DNA of 64,000 nucleotides from positions 2,356,001 to 2,420,000 of the forward strand of contig NZ_CP180191.1 in the NCBI RefSeq assembly GCF_047549485.1, given 5' to 3'. Shown one piece after another: positions 1-9,410 of the stretch. This DNA comes from Piscinibacterium candidicorallinum. GTDB taxonomy: Bacteria > Pseudomonadota > Gammaproteobacteria > Burkholderiales > Burkholderiaceae_C. The translations under genes were made by a program, and so were the position numbers. The notes beneath the pieces are model-generated. The model made no database searches and was not told the DNA's origin. It was given only the letters and a program-made list of their open reading frames with translations. The first letter of the stretch is position 1. The number at the start of each line of letters is the position of its first letter.

Positions 1-918
1 GTTCCAGAACCACATCGTGTCCTGGATGATCTGCGGCGTCTGCATGCCGAAAAGCTTGAAGCTCACCGGGGCCGCCCAGCCGCCAAGGAACATGATGGCC
101 GTCAGCGCGGACAGCAGGATCATGTTGGCGTATTCAGCGAGAAAGAAGATCGCGAACGACATGCCCGAGTACTCGATCATGTGGCCAGCAACGATCTCGG
201 ACTCGCCCTCGACCACATCGAAGGGGTGGCGGTTGGTCTCGGCCACCGCAGAGATGATGTAGATCACGAACAAGGGCAACAGCGGCAGCCAGTTCCAGGA
301 GAGGAAGGACAGTCCCATGTCAGCGAAGGTGCCCGTCAGTTGCGTACCGACGATCTGACTCAGGTTCAGCGTACCGGAGACGATCAACACACCCACGAGG
401 ACAAAGCCCATCGCTAGCTCGTAGCTCACCATCTGCGCCGAGGCACGCATCGCTCCCAGGAACGCGTACTTCGAGTTCGATGCCCAGCCAGCCAGAATGA
501 CGCCGTATACGCCTACCGAGGTGATGGCCATGATGTACAGAAGACCCGCGTTGATGTTGGCCAGCGCGGCATCAGGGCCAAAGGGGATCACCGCCCATGC
601 CGCCATCGCGGGCATGATCACCATCACAGGCGCAATGACGTACAGCACCTTGTTCGCCTGAGCAGGGATGATGATCTCCTTGAGCATCATCTTGAAGGCG
701 TCCGCGATGGGCTGCAGAAGCCCGAGCGGCCCGACCCGATTCGGGCCCAGACGCACATGCATCCAGCCGATCATCTTGCGCTCCCAAAGCGTCAGGTAGG
801 CGACGCAGCCGAGAAGCGGGAGCACAATGCAGACGATCTTGAACAGATTCCACACCAGCGGCCAAGCGCTACCGAGGTACTGGGTACCCAGCGTGTTGAT
901 GGCGTTCAGGCCTTCCAT
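1..918 (-). CDS. nuoH: NADH-quinone oxidoreductase subunit H, 3' end cut by window edge
   Basis: Membrane-arm subunit of respiratory complex I, sitting at the junction with the peripheral arm near the quinone site. Read on the minus strand from the ATG at 918, the frame stays open to base 1 and gives about 306 residues. Visible hallmarks are the WERK segment, RLGPNRVGPLG near residues 57-67, the loop AETNRHPFDVVEGESE and many hydrophobic helices. The start overlaps the nuoG stop by one base (TGATG), so it is translated in the same operon. The C-terminus lies outside the window. Identity is secure from the conserved loops and the operon position. Confidence 0.96.
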   Translation of the reverse strand, partial: MEGLNAINTLGTQYLGSAWPLVWNLFKIVCIVLPLLGCVAYLTLWERKMIGWMHVRLGPNRVGPLGLLQPIADAFKMMLKEIIIPAQANKVLYVIAPVMVIMPAMAAWAVIPFGPDAALANINAGLLYIMAITSVGVYGVILAGWASNSKYAFLGAMRASAQMVSYELAMGFVLVGVLIVSGTLNLSQIVGTQLTGTFADMGLSFLSWNWLPLLPLFVIYIISAVAETNRHPFDVVEGESEIVAGHMIEYSGMSFAIFFLAEYANMILLSALTAIMFLGGWAAPVSFKLFGMQTPQIIQDTMWFWN

Positions 919-3212
919 CAGATGCGCTCCACGCTGACTTGAAGGTCGCCACCAAACACGTTGGTGGCTGCATGACCAGCCGGCAGACGGACCACACCTG
1001 CCGGCACGCTCTCATCTGCGCTCACCGGCAGCACTGCCTCACCGGATTGGCTACGGACACGCGCCGCACTTCCGATGACCAGACCCAACTGCGCGGCGGT
1101 ATCCGGATGCACGGCCACCATGGGAGGCTTTGCGTCGGCGGTCTGCTGCAACGAATTCGCGCGGCGGACGATCAGATCAGACCGGTAGATCGGCATCGGC
1201 GTTGCACACTCGAGACCACCCGTGACCGGCTGCGGTACTACCGCGACCACTGCTGCCTTGCCTTCACCCAGCTTGCCGGAAAGAGCGAATCCTTCGCCCA
1301 AGGCCTCGGCGCGCACGGCCTCGGCACTGTCGTACGTAAAGCTGCCGAGCCTGAGTTGCTCACCCAAGACGCGCAGCACTTTCCAACCGGGCCTTGCTTC
1401 GCCTTGTGGCTTCACGCTGGCGTTGAAGGTCTGCAAGCGACCTTCCGCGTTGACGAAACTTCCAGGCGTTTCACTCCAAGGGGCAATCGGCAACATGATG
1501 TCGGCCCAGTCTTCGGCTGCAGAGCGGAAAGGCGTCAACGCGATCTTCCGTTGTGCACTGCGAGCAAGCAACGCGGCCAGATGCCCGTCCAATTGGGGCT
1601 CAAGATTCATGACTAGCAGAGAGTTGCTTTGTACCGGACCGCCGGGGCGTACTGCACCCAGCGCCTGCGCTCCGACTGCGTTTGCGCCCTCCCCCAGGAC
1701 ACCGAACCGACCACCTGATTGACGGGCGATCCATGCAGCGAGGCTCCGGATGGAGCCGCTGTGAACGCTGTGCAAGGCGGCGTTTCCAAGGAACACACCC
1801 ACGCGCGATCCTGAGGCGAGACTCTTCGCGGCAACCGACGCACATTCCGTTGGCTGAACGCCGTGCAAGCTCGCGGGTGCCGCAACACCCTTCTCCTTGG
1901 CTAGCGCCACGGCGATCTGAGCCAGCGTTTGAGCAATCGCGGACGGCCGCACGATGCACTTCGCAGCGATTGGCATCAGCAGATCGTCGTCCGTTGAATG
2001 CACCACAGACACCTTGGTGCCGCGCTTGGCTGCGGTGCGGATGCGTGCAGCCAACACCGGATGATCCTTGCGAAGATCGGACCCTACAAGCAATACACGG
2101 TCGAGTTGGCCTACTTCGGCGACTGACATGCCAAGCCAATCGATGCCCGGCTCTGAATCCGCCGCAAACTCGCGGTGAGCAACTCGGTAATCGATGTTGT
2201 CGCTACCGAGCGCGCGGATCAGCTTGTTCAGCAGAAAGATCTCTTCGGTCGTGGACAGCGATCCATAAAGTGCGCCCAGCGCGGCAGAACCGCCGCCACG
2301 GGCGGCGCCGAGGACTTCGACCGTGGATGCAAGAGCGGTCGGCCAGTCGACAGCTTCCCATGTACCGTCGCGCTTCAGCATCGGCTGGAGCAGGCGATCC
2401 TCTGAGTTGAGGGCTTCATAGCTGAAGCGATCGCGATCGGAGATCCAGCACTCGTTGATGTCCTCAACCTCGTAGGGCAACACACGCATCACTCTATTCG
2501 CCTTGACCTGCACGACGACATTGGCGCCGAGACTGTCGTGGGGACTCACGCTCTTGCGGCGCGATAGCTCCCATGTACGAGCGGAATAGCGAAACGGTTT
2601 GCTGGTCAGCGCGCCAACGGGGCAGACGTCGATCATGTTTCCGGAGAGTTCGGACTCGATGCCGCGCCCGAGGAAGGACGTGATTTCCGAGTGCTCACCC
2701 CGGTTCAGCATGCCCAACTCCATCACGCCGGCAACTTCCTGTCCGAATCGGACACAGCGCGTGCAGTGGATGCAGCGGCTCATCTCCTCGGCACTGATCA
2801 ATGGGCCGAGGCTCTTGTGAAAGACGACGCGCTTTTCTTCTTCGTAACGCGAACCGGACTTGCCGTAGCCCACGGCGAGATCCTGCAGCTGGCACTCCCC
2901 GCCCTGATCGCAGATAGGGCAATCGAGCGGGTGGTTGATCAGCAGGAATTCCATGACGCCCTGCTGAGCCTTCTTGGCTTTCTCGTTGGCGGTGTGCACC
3001 ACCATGCCCTGGGTAACGGGCGTCGCACATGCGGGCAGCGGCTTGGGTGCCTTTTCCACGTCCACAAGGCACATGCGGCAATTCGCGGCAATGGAAAGCT
3101 TCTTGTGGTAGCAGAAGTGCGGCACGTAGCTGCCGAGCTTCTCGACGGCATGCATCACCATGCTGCCCTCGGGCACTTCCACCTTCATTCCATCGATTGT
3201 CAGTTCAACCAT
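918..3212 (-). CDS. nuoG: NADH-quinone oxidoreductase subunit G
   Basis: Large iron-sulfur subunit of the complex I peripheral arm; passes electrons from NuoE/NuoF toward NuoB. 764 residues, normal for beta- and alphaproteobacterial NuoG. The N-terminal 2Fe-2S domain shows C34, C45, C48 and C62; the next cluster is H94 with C98, C101 and C107; a 4Fe-4S set is C147, C150, C153 with C197 in DVCPVG. The rest is the molybdopterin-oxidoreductase-like domain, which carries no molybdenum in complex I. It lies 23 bp after nuoF and overlaps nuoH by one base. Confidence 0.97.
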   Translation of the reverse strand: MVELTIDGMKVEVPEGSMVMHAVEKLGSYVPHFCYHKKLSIAANCRMCLVDVEKAPKPLPACATPVTQGMVVHTANEKAKKAQQGVMEFLLINHPLDCPICDQGGECQLQDLAVGYGKSGSRYEEEKRVVFHKSLGPLISAEEMSRCIHCTRCVRFGQEVAGVMELGMLNRGEHSEITSFLGRGIESELSGNMIDVCPVGALTSKPFRYSARTWELSRRKSVSPHDSLGANVVVQVKANRVMRVLPYEVEDINECWISDRDRFSYEALNSEDRLLQPMLKRDGTWEAVDWPTALASTVEVLGAARGGGSAALGALYGSLSTTEEIFLLNKLIRALGSDNIDYRVAHREFAADSEPGIDWLGMSVAEVGQLDRVLLVGSDLRKDHPVLAARIRTAAKRGTKVSVVHSTDDDLLMPIAAKCIVRPSAIAQTLAQIAVALAKEKGVAAPASLHGVQPTECASVAAKSLASGSRVGVFLGNAALHSVHSGSIRSLAAWIARQSGGRFGVLGEGANAVGAQALGAVRPGGPVQSNSLLVMNLEPQLDGHLAALLARSAQRKIALTPFRSAAEDWADIMLPIAPWSETPGSFVNAEGRLQTFNASVKPQGEARPGWKVLRVLGEQLRLGSFTYDSAEAVRAEALGEGFALSGKLGEGKAAVVAVVPQPVTGGLECATPMPIYRSDLIVRRANSLQQTADAKPPMVAVHPDTAAQLGLVIGSAARVRSQSGEAVLPVSADESVPAGVVRLPAGHAATNVFGGDLQVSVERI

Positions 3213-3235
3213 GTGCTGCTCTTGGCCTGCGGCGA

Positions 3236-4615
3236 TCAGAGGTAGGTCGGGACCATGCAGGTCTTGTGGGATATGTGGTGCTCGAACTCGGCGCGAAAGT
3301 GCTTGATCATGGCGCGCACCGGCATCGCCGCGGCATCACCGAGCGCGCAGATGGTGCGGCCCTGGATGTTGTCGCTCACGCTATTGAGCAGGTCGAGGTC
3401 CTCGGGACGTCCCTTGCCATGCTCGATGCGATCAACCACGCGCCACAGCCAGCCTGTGCCTTCGCGGCAGGGCGTGCACTGACCGCAGCTCTCATGCATG
3501 TAGAAATAGGACAGGCGCAGCAGGCTCTTCACCATGCAGCGGGTTTCGTCCATGACGATCACGGCACCTGAACCAAGCATCGAGCCAGCCTTGGCAATCG
3601 AGTCGTAGTCCATGTTGGTCTGCATTATGATGTCTGCTGGCAGGACCGGCATTGAAGAGCCGCCGGGAATCACCGCCTTAAGCTTTCGTCCGTCGCGCAT
3701 GCCGCCTGCCAACTCAAGCAGCGTGGCAAAGGGCGTACCCATGGGAATCTCGTAGTTGCCTGGGCGCTCCACATCGCCGGAAATCGAGAAGATCTTGGTA
3801 CCGCCGTTGTTTGGTTTGCCTACCTCCAGATAGGCCTGACCACCGTGATTGATAATCCACGGTACGGCTGCGAATGTCTCGGTGTTGTTGATGGTCGTCG
3901 GCCGGCCGTACAGCCCAAAGCTCGCCGGGAAGGGCGGCTTGAAACGCGGCTGGCCCTTCTTGCCTTCTAGAGATTCCAGAAGCGCCGTCTCTTCGCCGCA
4001 GATGTACGCGCCGAAGCCGTGGTGCCCATGGAGCTGGAAGCTGAAGCTGCTGCCCAGAATGTTCTGTCCGAGCAGACCCGCAGCGCGCGCTTCTTCCAGA
4101 GCTTCTTCGAAGCGCTCGTAGACATCGAAGATCTCGCCATGGATGTAGTTGTATCCCACCGTGATGCCCATGGCGTACGCGGCAATTGCCATACCTTCGA
4201 TGACGATGTGCGGGTTGAAGCGCAGGATGTCACGATCCTTGCACGTACCAGGCTCGCCTTCGTCTGAATTGCAGACAAGGTATTTCTGGATCGGCGCCTT
4301 GGCGGGCATGAAGCTCCACTTCAGCCCGGTAGGGAAGCCTGCGCCGCCACGGCCTCGAAGCGCAGAACCCTTGACCTCGGCGATTACCTGCTCAGGCGTC
4401 ATGCCTGCACCGCCGTCGGCCGCGAGAATCTTCTTCAGCGCGCTGTATCCCCCTCGAGCAACATAGTCCGCGAGGCGCCAGTTCCTGCCATCGAGCCCCG
4501 CATAGATCTGCGGGCTGATATGGCGACCATGGAAACAAGTTTCGGCACCGCTTGCCTGAAACCTGCTCAAAACACTGTTGCTGATGACGTCTTTCTCGAA
4601 TGCGCCCATGGTCAC
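3236..4615 (-). CDS. nuoF: NADH-quinone oxidoreductase subunit F
   Basis: NADH-binding, FMN-containing entry point of complex I. 459 residues. The glycine-rich nucleotide segment GRGGAGFPTGLKW is at residues 88-100, the GAYICGEETALLES flavin/NADH segment at 202-215, and the N3 4Fe-4S ligands C377, C380 and C383 occur in SCGQCTPC, with a fourth Cys near 423 in RTICALGD. The GTG start at 4615 overlaps the nuoE stop (GTGA), indicating translational coupling; an in-frame ATG two codons later (4609) is an equally good start. Confidence 0.97.
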   Translation of the reverse strand: MTMGAFEKDVISNSVLSRFQASGAETCFHGRHISPQIYAGLDGRNWRLADYVARGGYSALKKILAADGGAGMTPEQVIAEVKGSALRGRGGAGFPTGLKWSFMPAKAPIQKYLVCNSDEGEPGTCKDRDILRFNPHIVIEGMAIAAYAMGITVGYNYIHGEIFDVYERFEEALEEARAAGLLGQNILGSSFSFQLHGHHGFGAYICGEETALLESLEGKKGQPRFKPPFPASFGLYGRPTTINNTETFAAVPWIINHGGQAYLEVGKPNNGGTKIFSISGDVERPGNYEIPMGTPFATLLELAGGMRDGRKLKAVIPGGSSMPVLPADIIMQTNMDYDSIAKAGSMLGSGAVIVMDETRCMVKSLLRLSYFYMHESCGQCTPCREGTGWLWRVVDRIEHGKGRPEDLDLLNSVSDNIQGRTICALGDAAAMPVRAMIKHFRAEFEHHISHKTCMVPTYL

Positions 4616-5103
4616 GCTCCTGCCTGACGCCTAAGCGTGTCGACCAAGTCGTCGATACGCTCATTGCTCATGTAGCTCACCATATGCCGGTCGTTGACCA
4701 GCATGACCGGGGAATCAGCGCATGCCCCCAGGCATTCACACTTCTGCAGTGTGAACAGCCCGTCTGGCGTCGTCTGCCCCTCGGCGATGCCAAGCTTCTG
4801 CTCGAGATAAACCAGGGCCTTCTGGCCGTCACGCAACTGGCACGGCAGATTCGTGCAGACGTTGAGCTTGAAACGCCCGACCGGCTGCTGGTTGTACATG
4901 TTGTAGAAGGTGACCACTTCGCGCACGGCAATCGGTGCCATGCCCAAGTGCCGGGCGACGGCCTCCTGCGCCTCGTCGCTCACCCAGCCCTGCTCCTGCT
5001 GAATGATGGACAGGCACGCCATAACTGCTGACTGCCGCTGGTCCGCCGGATACTTTGCCACTTCCTTGTCGAAGCGGGCCTTGGTCTGTTCAGAAAGCTG
5101 CAT
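4612..5103 (-). CDS. nuoE: NADH-quinone oxidoreductase subunit E
   Basis: Thioredoxin-fold 2Fe-2S subunit of complex I that pairs with NuoF. 163 residues. The cluster ligands are C83 and C88 (CTNLPC) plus C124 and C128 (CLGAC), the canonical spacing. It sits between nuoD (8 bp upstream) and nuoF (4 bp overlap) in the minus-strand nuo operon. Confidence 0.97.
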   Translation of the reverse strand: MQLSEQTKARFDKEVAKYPADQRQSAVMACLSIIQQEQGWVSDEAQEAVARHLGMAPIAVREVVTFYNMYNQQPVGRFKLNVCTNLPCQLRDGQKALVYLEQKLGIAEGQTTPDGLFTLQKCECLGACADSPVMLVNDRHMVSYMSNERIDDLVDTLRRQAGA

Positions 5104-5111
5104 CTTGAGGC

Positions 5112-6365
5112 TCAGCGGTCGATTTCGCCGAAAACGATGTCTTGGGTGCCGATGATGGTGACGGCATCTGCGATCATGTGCCCGCGCGCCATTTCATCGA
5201 GCGCTTGCAGGTGTGCAAATCCGGGAGCGCGGATCTTCAGGCGATAGGGCTTGTTCGCGCCATCGCTCACAAGATAGATACCGAATTCGCCCTTGGGATG
5301 CTCCACTGCCGCATAGGCCTCGCCCTCCGGCACATGGAATCCTTCGGTAAAGAGCTTGAAGTGATGAATCAGCTCTTCCATGTTGGACTTCATGTCTACG
5401 CGCTGAGGCGGGGCAATCTTGTGGTTCTCGGTAATGACCGGCCCTGGATTCTGGCGCAACCACGTCACGCACTGCTGGATGATGCGGTTCGACTGGCGCA
5501 TTTCCTCAACGCGCACGAGGTAGCGGTCGTAGCAGTCGCCGTTCACGCCGACAGGGATGTCGAACGCAAGCCGGCCATAAACCTCATAGGGTTGATGCTT
5601 GCGCAGATCCCACACCACGCCCGAACCGCGCAGCATGGCGCCGGTGAAGCCCAGCGCCTTGGCACGTTCCGGCGTGACGACACCGATGCCGACCAGACGC
5701 TGTTTCCAGATGCGGTTGTCTGTCAGCAGCGTTTCGTACTCATCGACGTACGTCGGGAAACGCTTTGTGAAGTCCTCGATGAAGTCAAGCAGCGAACCTT
5801 GGCGATTCTCGTTGCGCTTGGCGACGTCCGATTTGCTGCGCAGGGAGGACTCCGCAAACTGCGGCATGGATGCAGGCAGGTCGCGGTAGACACCGCCTGG
5901 CCGGAAGTAGGCTGCATGCATGCGTGCGCCGGACACTGCTTCGTACATGTCGAAAAGGTCCTCGCGCTCCCGGAATGCATACAAGAACACCGCCATCGCT
6001 CCCACGTCCAGACCGTGGCAGCCGATCCAGAGAAGATGATTCAGCAGGCGAGTGATCTCTGAATACATCACGCGGATGTATTGCGCGCGCAGGGGCACCT
6101 CGATCCCGAGCAGCTTTTCAATCGCCAGGCAATAGGCGTGCTCGTTGGACATCATCGACACATAGTCGAGACGATCCATGTAGGGGAGCGATTGAATGTA
6201 GGTTTTGTGCTCAGCCAGCTTCTCTGTAGCACGATGCAGCAGACCGATGTGCGGATCTGCCCGCTGGATTACTTCGCCATCCAGCTCCAGCACCAGACGC
6301 AACACGCCATGCGCCGCCGGATGCTGGGGGCCGAAGTTCAGGGTGTAGTTCTTGATCTCTGCCAT
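5112..6365 (-). CDS. nuoD: NADH-quinone oxidoreductase subunit D
   Basis: 49-kDa-type subunit of complex I, forming the quinone pocket with NuoB. 417 residues, the usual length when nuoC and nuoD are separate genes, as in Betaproteobacteria (they are fused in enterobacteria). It begins with the typical NFGPQHPAAHGVLR segment, contains PHIGLLHRATEKLAE and the SMMSNEHAYC stretch, and ends DIVFGEIDR. Gap to nuoC is 6 bp. Confidence 0.97.
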   Translation of the reverse strand: MAEIKNYTLNFGPQHPAAHGVLRLVLELDGEVIQRADPHIGLLHRATEKLAEHKTYIQSLPYMDRLDYVSMMSNEHAYCLAIEKLLGIEVPLRAQYIRVMYSEITRLLNHLLWIGCHGLDVGAMAVFLYAFREREDLFDMYEAVSGARMHAAYFRPGGVYRDLPASMPQFAESSLRSKSDVAKRNENRQGSLLDFIEDFTKRFPTYVDEYETLLTDNRIWKQRLVGIGVVTPERAKALGFTGAMLRGSGVVWDLRKHQPYEVYGRLAFDIPVGVNGDCYDRYLVRVEEMRQSNRIIQQCVTWLRQNPGPVITENHKIAPPQRVDMKSNMEELIHHFKLFTEGFHVPEGEAYAAVEHPKGEFGIYLVSDGANKPYRLKIRAPGFAHLQALDEMARGHMIADAVTIIGTQDIVFGEIDR

Positions 6366-6371
6366 GGCGTC

Positions 6372-6959
6372 CTACTGGCGTCCGTAGGTTTCTTCGCGAA
6401 TGACGCGAGGTGTGATCTCTCGCGGCTCGATGGTCACAGGCTGGTAGATCACGCGGCGCTGTTCCGGGTCGTAACGCATCTCGACATGACCCGAGAGAGG
6501 GAAGTCCTTGCGGAATGGGTGGCCGATGAAGCCGTAGTCCGTCAGGATGCGGCGCAGGTCGGGGTGACCCTCATACACGATGCCGTATAGGTCGAAGGAC
6601 TCGCGCTCGTACCAACCCACCGCTGGCCAGACCTCAATCAGGCTGGGCATGACCGGAAAGTCATCGTCTGGTGCAAAGCCGCGCAAGCGCAAACGGCAGT
6701 TGTGTTCGACTGACAAGAGGTGCACCACTGTGGCAAAGCGCAGGCCTTCGTGCTGCCCTTCCCGGTAGTCGGCGTAGTCCACGCCACACAGATCGACTGC
6801 GATTTCGAACTTCAGCTCATCACGCAGCACCGTGCTTGCAGCGATCCAACTACTCGCGTCAACTTCGAGTGTCAGCTCGCCGAGAGCATTGGTCAGCCGC
6901 TTAATTCGTTCGCCAAGCGCCGCGCTCAGTTGATTTTCAAGGGACTGCAGACTGCTCAT
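6372..6959 (-). CDS. nuoC: NADH-quinone oxidoreductase subunit C
   Basis: 30-kDa-type subunit of the complex I peripheral arm. 195 residues. The signature WYERESFDLYGI and the following GHPDLRRILTDYGFIGHPFRKDFPL block are intact. Four bases separate it from nuoB and six from nuoD, so it is transcribed and probably translated with them. Confidence 0.97.
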   Translation of the reverse strand: MSSLQSLENQLSAALGERIKRLTNALGELTLEVDASSWIAASTVLRDELKFEIAVDLCGVDYADYREGQHEGLRFATVVHLLSVEHNCRLRLRGFAPDDDFPVMPSLIEVWPAVGWYERESFDLYGIVYEGHPDLRRILTDYGFIGHPFRKDFPLSGHVEMRYDPEQRRVIYQPVTIEPREITPRVIREETYGRQ

Positions 6960-6963
6960 GGAC

Positions 6964-7443
6964 TCAGGCCCGGGCGATAGTGTTGGTTCGACGGATCTTG
7001 TTCTGCAGCTGCAGAATGCCGTAGATCAGAGCTTCAGCCGTCGGCGGACAGCCTGGCACGTACACATCCACGGGAACGATGCGGTCACAGCCACGCACAA
7101 CTGAATAGCTGTAGTGGTAGTAACCGCCGCCGTTGGCGCAGGACCCCATCGAGATCACCCAGCGAGGTTCGGGCATCTGGTCGTAGACCTTGCGAAGCGC
7201 GGGCGCCATCTTGTTGCACAGCGTGCCGGCCACGATCATCAGATCCGACTGGCGGGGGCTAGGGCGAAACACGATGCCGAAACGGTCTAGGTCATAGCGG
7301 GCAGCGCCCGCGTGCATCATCTCGACCGCACAGCAGGCCAGACCGAAGGTCATGGGCCAGAGCGAGCCCGTGCGAGCCCAATTGACGACTTTGTCCACCT
7401 GGGTGGTCACAAAGCCTTCGGAGAGAACACCTTCAAGCGCCAT
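6964..7443 (-). CDS. nuoB: NADH-quinone oxidoreductase subunit B
   Basis: Carries the terminal 4Fe-4S cluster N2 of complex I, which donates electrons to quinone. 159 residues. The four ligands are present as the tandem C37-C38 (GLACCAVEMM), C102 (MGSCANGGG) and C132 (VPGCPPTAEALI). It follows nuoA by 22 bp. Confidence 0.97.
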   Translation of the reverse strand: MALEGVLSEGFVTTQVDKVVNWARTGSLWPMTFGLACCAVEMMHAGAARYDLDRFGIVFRPSPRQSDLMIVAGTLCNKMAPALRKVYDQMPEPRWVISMGSCANGGGYYHYSYSVVRGCDRIVPVDVYVPGCPPTAEALIYGILQLQNKIRRTNTIARA

Positions 7444-7465
7444 TACTGCACCCTGCTCTTTCGGA

Positions 7466-7825
7466 TCATTCCCAGTCCAGCGCGCCGCGCTTCCACTCGT
7501 AGATGAAACCTACGACGAGGATGGCGAGAAACACCATGCCGGCGGTGAAACCGACCATGCCGATGTCACGCAGCGCCATGGCCCACGGGAAGAGGAATGC
7601 GATTTCGAGATCGAAGAGGATGAAGATGATGGCTACGAGGTAGTAGCGCACGTCAAACTTCATGCGGGCGTCCTCGAAGGCTTCGAAGCCGCACTCATAG
7701 GGGGAGAGCTTTTCAGAGTCGGGAACGCGCTTGCCCAGAACCCAGCCGATTGCCATTGGCCCGAATCCCACCGCAACCCCGATCAGGATGAACAGCAGGA
7801 CTGGTAGATAGCTCTCCAGACTCAT
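7466..7825 (-). CDS. nuoA: NADH-quinone oxidoreductase subunit A
   Basis: Small membrane subunit of complex I, first gene of the nuo operon. The ATG at 7825 gives 119 residues beginning MSLESYLPVLL; an upstream in-frame start would add seven non-conserved residues. Three hydrophobic helices and the conserved YECGFE and FDLEIAFLFPW segments are present. A C/G-rich inverted repeat (GCCCCT/AGGGGC, 7836-7857) lies immediately upstream, between nuoA and the tRNA-Leu gene. Confidence 0.96.
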   Translation of the reverse strand: MSLESYLPVLLFILIGVAVGFGPMAIGWVLGKRVPDSEKLSPYECGFEAFEDARMKFDVRYYLVAIIFILFDLEIAFLFPWAMALRDIGMVGFTAGMVFLAILVVGFIYEWKRGALDWE

Positions 7826-7915
7826 CTCTTGGTCGCCCCTCGACAAGCGAAGGGGCGCTGTGTGCGCCCCCGTTTTTCTGATGTCGGTCCGAAGCGCGAG
7901 GCTTCAGCCGCAATT

Positions 7916-8000
7916 TGGTGCCGTCGGCGAGACTCGAACTCGCACAGCTTTCGCCACTACCCCCTCAAGATAGCGTGTCTACCAATTTCACCACGACGGC
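7916..8000 (-). tRNA. tRNA-Leu (anticodon GAG)
   Basis: 85 nt class II tRNA including an encoded CCA. The acceptor pairs GCCGTCG with CGACGGC; the anticodon stem CTATC/GGTAG encloses TTGAGGG, giving anticodon GAG; the T arm GAGTTCGAGTCTC is intact and a variable arm is present. It lies between secG and nuoA, the usual place in Burkholderiales. Confidence 0.95.
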
Positions 8001-8100
8001 GGGAGACCAAAAGTATATCTCAAAGCATCCGGGCTTTCCCTGCGAAACAGCCCAAAATCAGAGTGGAATGACGGGGCATTTCACTCGATGAACTTGCGCC

Positions 8101-8499
8101 CTACTTGGTCGGTGCGCCGCCGGGCACGGAGGGTGCAGCCGGGGCAGCGGGAGCCGAGGCAGGTGCCGCGGGTTGCGCCGGGGCCGCGCCGCCAGGAACC
8201 GCAGGCGCGGATTGAGCGGGCACACCCTGCATCACGCCGCCAGCGTTCGATGCCTTGGGCTTGTGGATCAGGAAGGCGAGCCCCAGCGTGCAGACAAAGA
8301 ACACTGTCGCCAGCACTGCTGTCGAACGCGAGAGGAAGTTTGCCGAACCGCTTGCGCCAAACACGCTGCCCGATGCGCCGCTGCCAAATGCGGCACCCAT
8401 GTCAGCGCCTTTGCCGTGCTGCATGAGTACCAAGACGATGATGCCCAGCGCGCTGAGGATCTGGACGATCAGGATAAGGTTGAAGAACACGTTCTGCAT
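8101..8499 (-). CDS. secG: preprotein translocase subunit SecG
   Basis: Small inner-membrane component of the SecYEG channel. 132 residues with two hydrophobic helices (about 5-25 and 55-77) and the conserved middle FGSGASGSVFGASGSANFLSR. The C-terminal 45 residues are a Pro/Ala-rich extension, common in betaproteobacterial SecG. It follows tpiA by 27 bp on the same strand. Confidence 0.95.
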   Translation of the reverse strand: MQNVFFNLILIVQILSALGIIVLVLMQHGKGADMGAAFGSGASGSVFGASGSANFLSRSTAVLATVFFVCTLGLAFLIHKPKASNAGGVMQGVPAQSAPAVPGGAAPAQPAAPASAPAAPAAPSVPGGAPTK

Positions 8500-8526
8500 G
8501 ACTGACTCCGAAACAGGTCGATTTGT

Positions 8527-9303
8527 CTAGGCCACTGCTTTGGCAGAAGCCGCGATTCCAAGAAAATCATCCGCCTTTAGCGACGCACCTCCAATAAGGC
8601 CGCCGTCCACGTCCGGCTGATCGAACAGCTCAGCCGCATTGCCCGGCTTGACGCTGCCGCCGTAAAGAATGCGCAGTGCATCTGCGCTGGTTCCGAATGC
8701 CGTGCGCCATTGAGCGCGAATGAACGCATGTACCTCCTGAGCTTGCGTAGAAGATGCAGTTCGCCCGGTACCAATTGCCCATACAGGTTCGTAGGCCACA
8801 ACCACGCGATTGACCCACTGCGACTCGCCTGCCTGCGCAAGCGCGGAGGTGACCGCTCGCAGCTGGGATTCGATGACAGCGAGCGTCTGGCCGGCATCAC
8901 GCTCTTCGAACGTCTCGCCCACGCACACGATTGGCGTCAGGCCGGCGCGCAAGACCTGCATCGTCTTCGCAGCCACCAGGGCGCTCGATTCCGCGTGGTA
9001 CTGCCGACGCTCCGAGTGGCCCACGATGACCCAGCGGCAACCGAAGTCGGTCAGCATCGCAGCGCTCACCTCGCCGGTATACGCACCCTGCGCATGGGCT
9101 GAGCAGTCCTGTGCTCCCCATGTCACCGGAGAGCCCAGCAATTCAGCCGACGTCTGCGCCAGATAGGGAAACGGCGCACAGACAACCAGGTCACATGCGG
9201 TCGCTAGCGCACCCTGCTTGATGCCATGCAGCAGCTCGGCGTTGGCGGCCAGCGTGCCGTTCATCTTCCAGTTGCCTGCGACCAGCTTCTTGCGAGCGCT
9301 CAT
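8527..9303 (-). CDS. tpiA: triosephosphate isomerase
   Basis: Interconverts dihydroxyacetone phosphate and glyceraldehyde 3-phosphate in glycolysis and gluconeogenesis. 258 residues, a TIM barrel. The active-site Lys in GNWKMNG, His in VGHSERR and catalytic Glu in VAYEPVWAIGTG are all present, followed by the phosphate-binding LYGGSVKPGN loop. Cytoplasmic. Upstream neighbour is the quinone oxidoreductase, downstream is secG. Confidence 0.97.
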   Translation of the reverse strand: MSARKKLVAGNWKMNGTLAANAELLHGIKQGALATACDLVVCAPFPYLAQTSAELLGSPVTWGAQDCSAHAQGAYTGEVSAAMLTDFGCRWVIVGHSERRQYHAESSALVAAKTMQVLRAGLTPIVCVGETFEERDAGQTLAVIESQLRAVTSALAQAGESQWVNRVVVAYEPVWAIGTGRTASSTQAQEVHAFIRAQWRTAFGTSADALRILYGGSVKPGNAAELFDQPDVDGGLIGGASLKADDFLGIAASAKAVA

Positions 9304-9410
9304 GAATGAAAACAGTTGGGCTCGACAGGCCCGCAGCGCGGTGCGCCACCCGTCGATAAATGCAAAGCCCTCAAGTGTAGCCGGTTCGAATCCGGCCGCA
9401 TCTGAAGCAC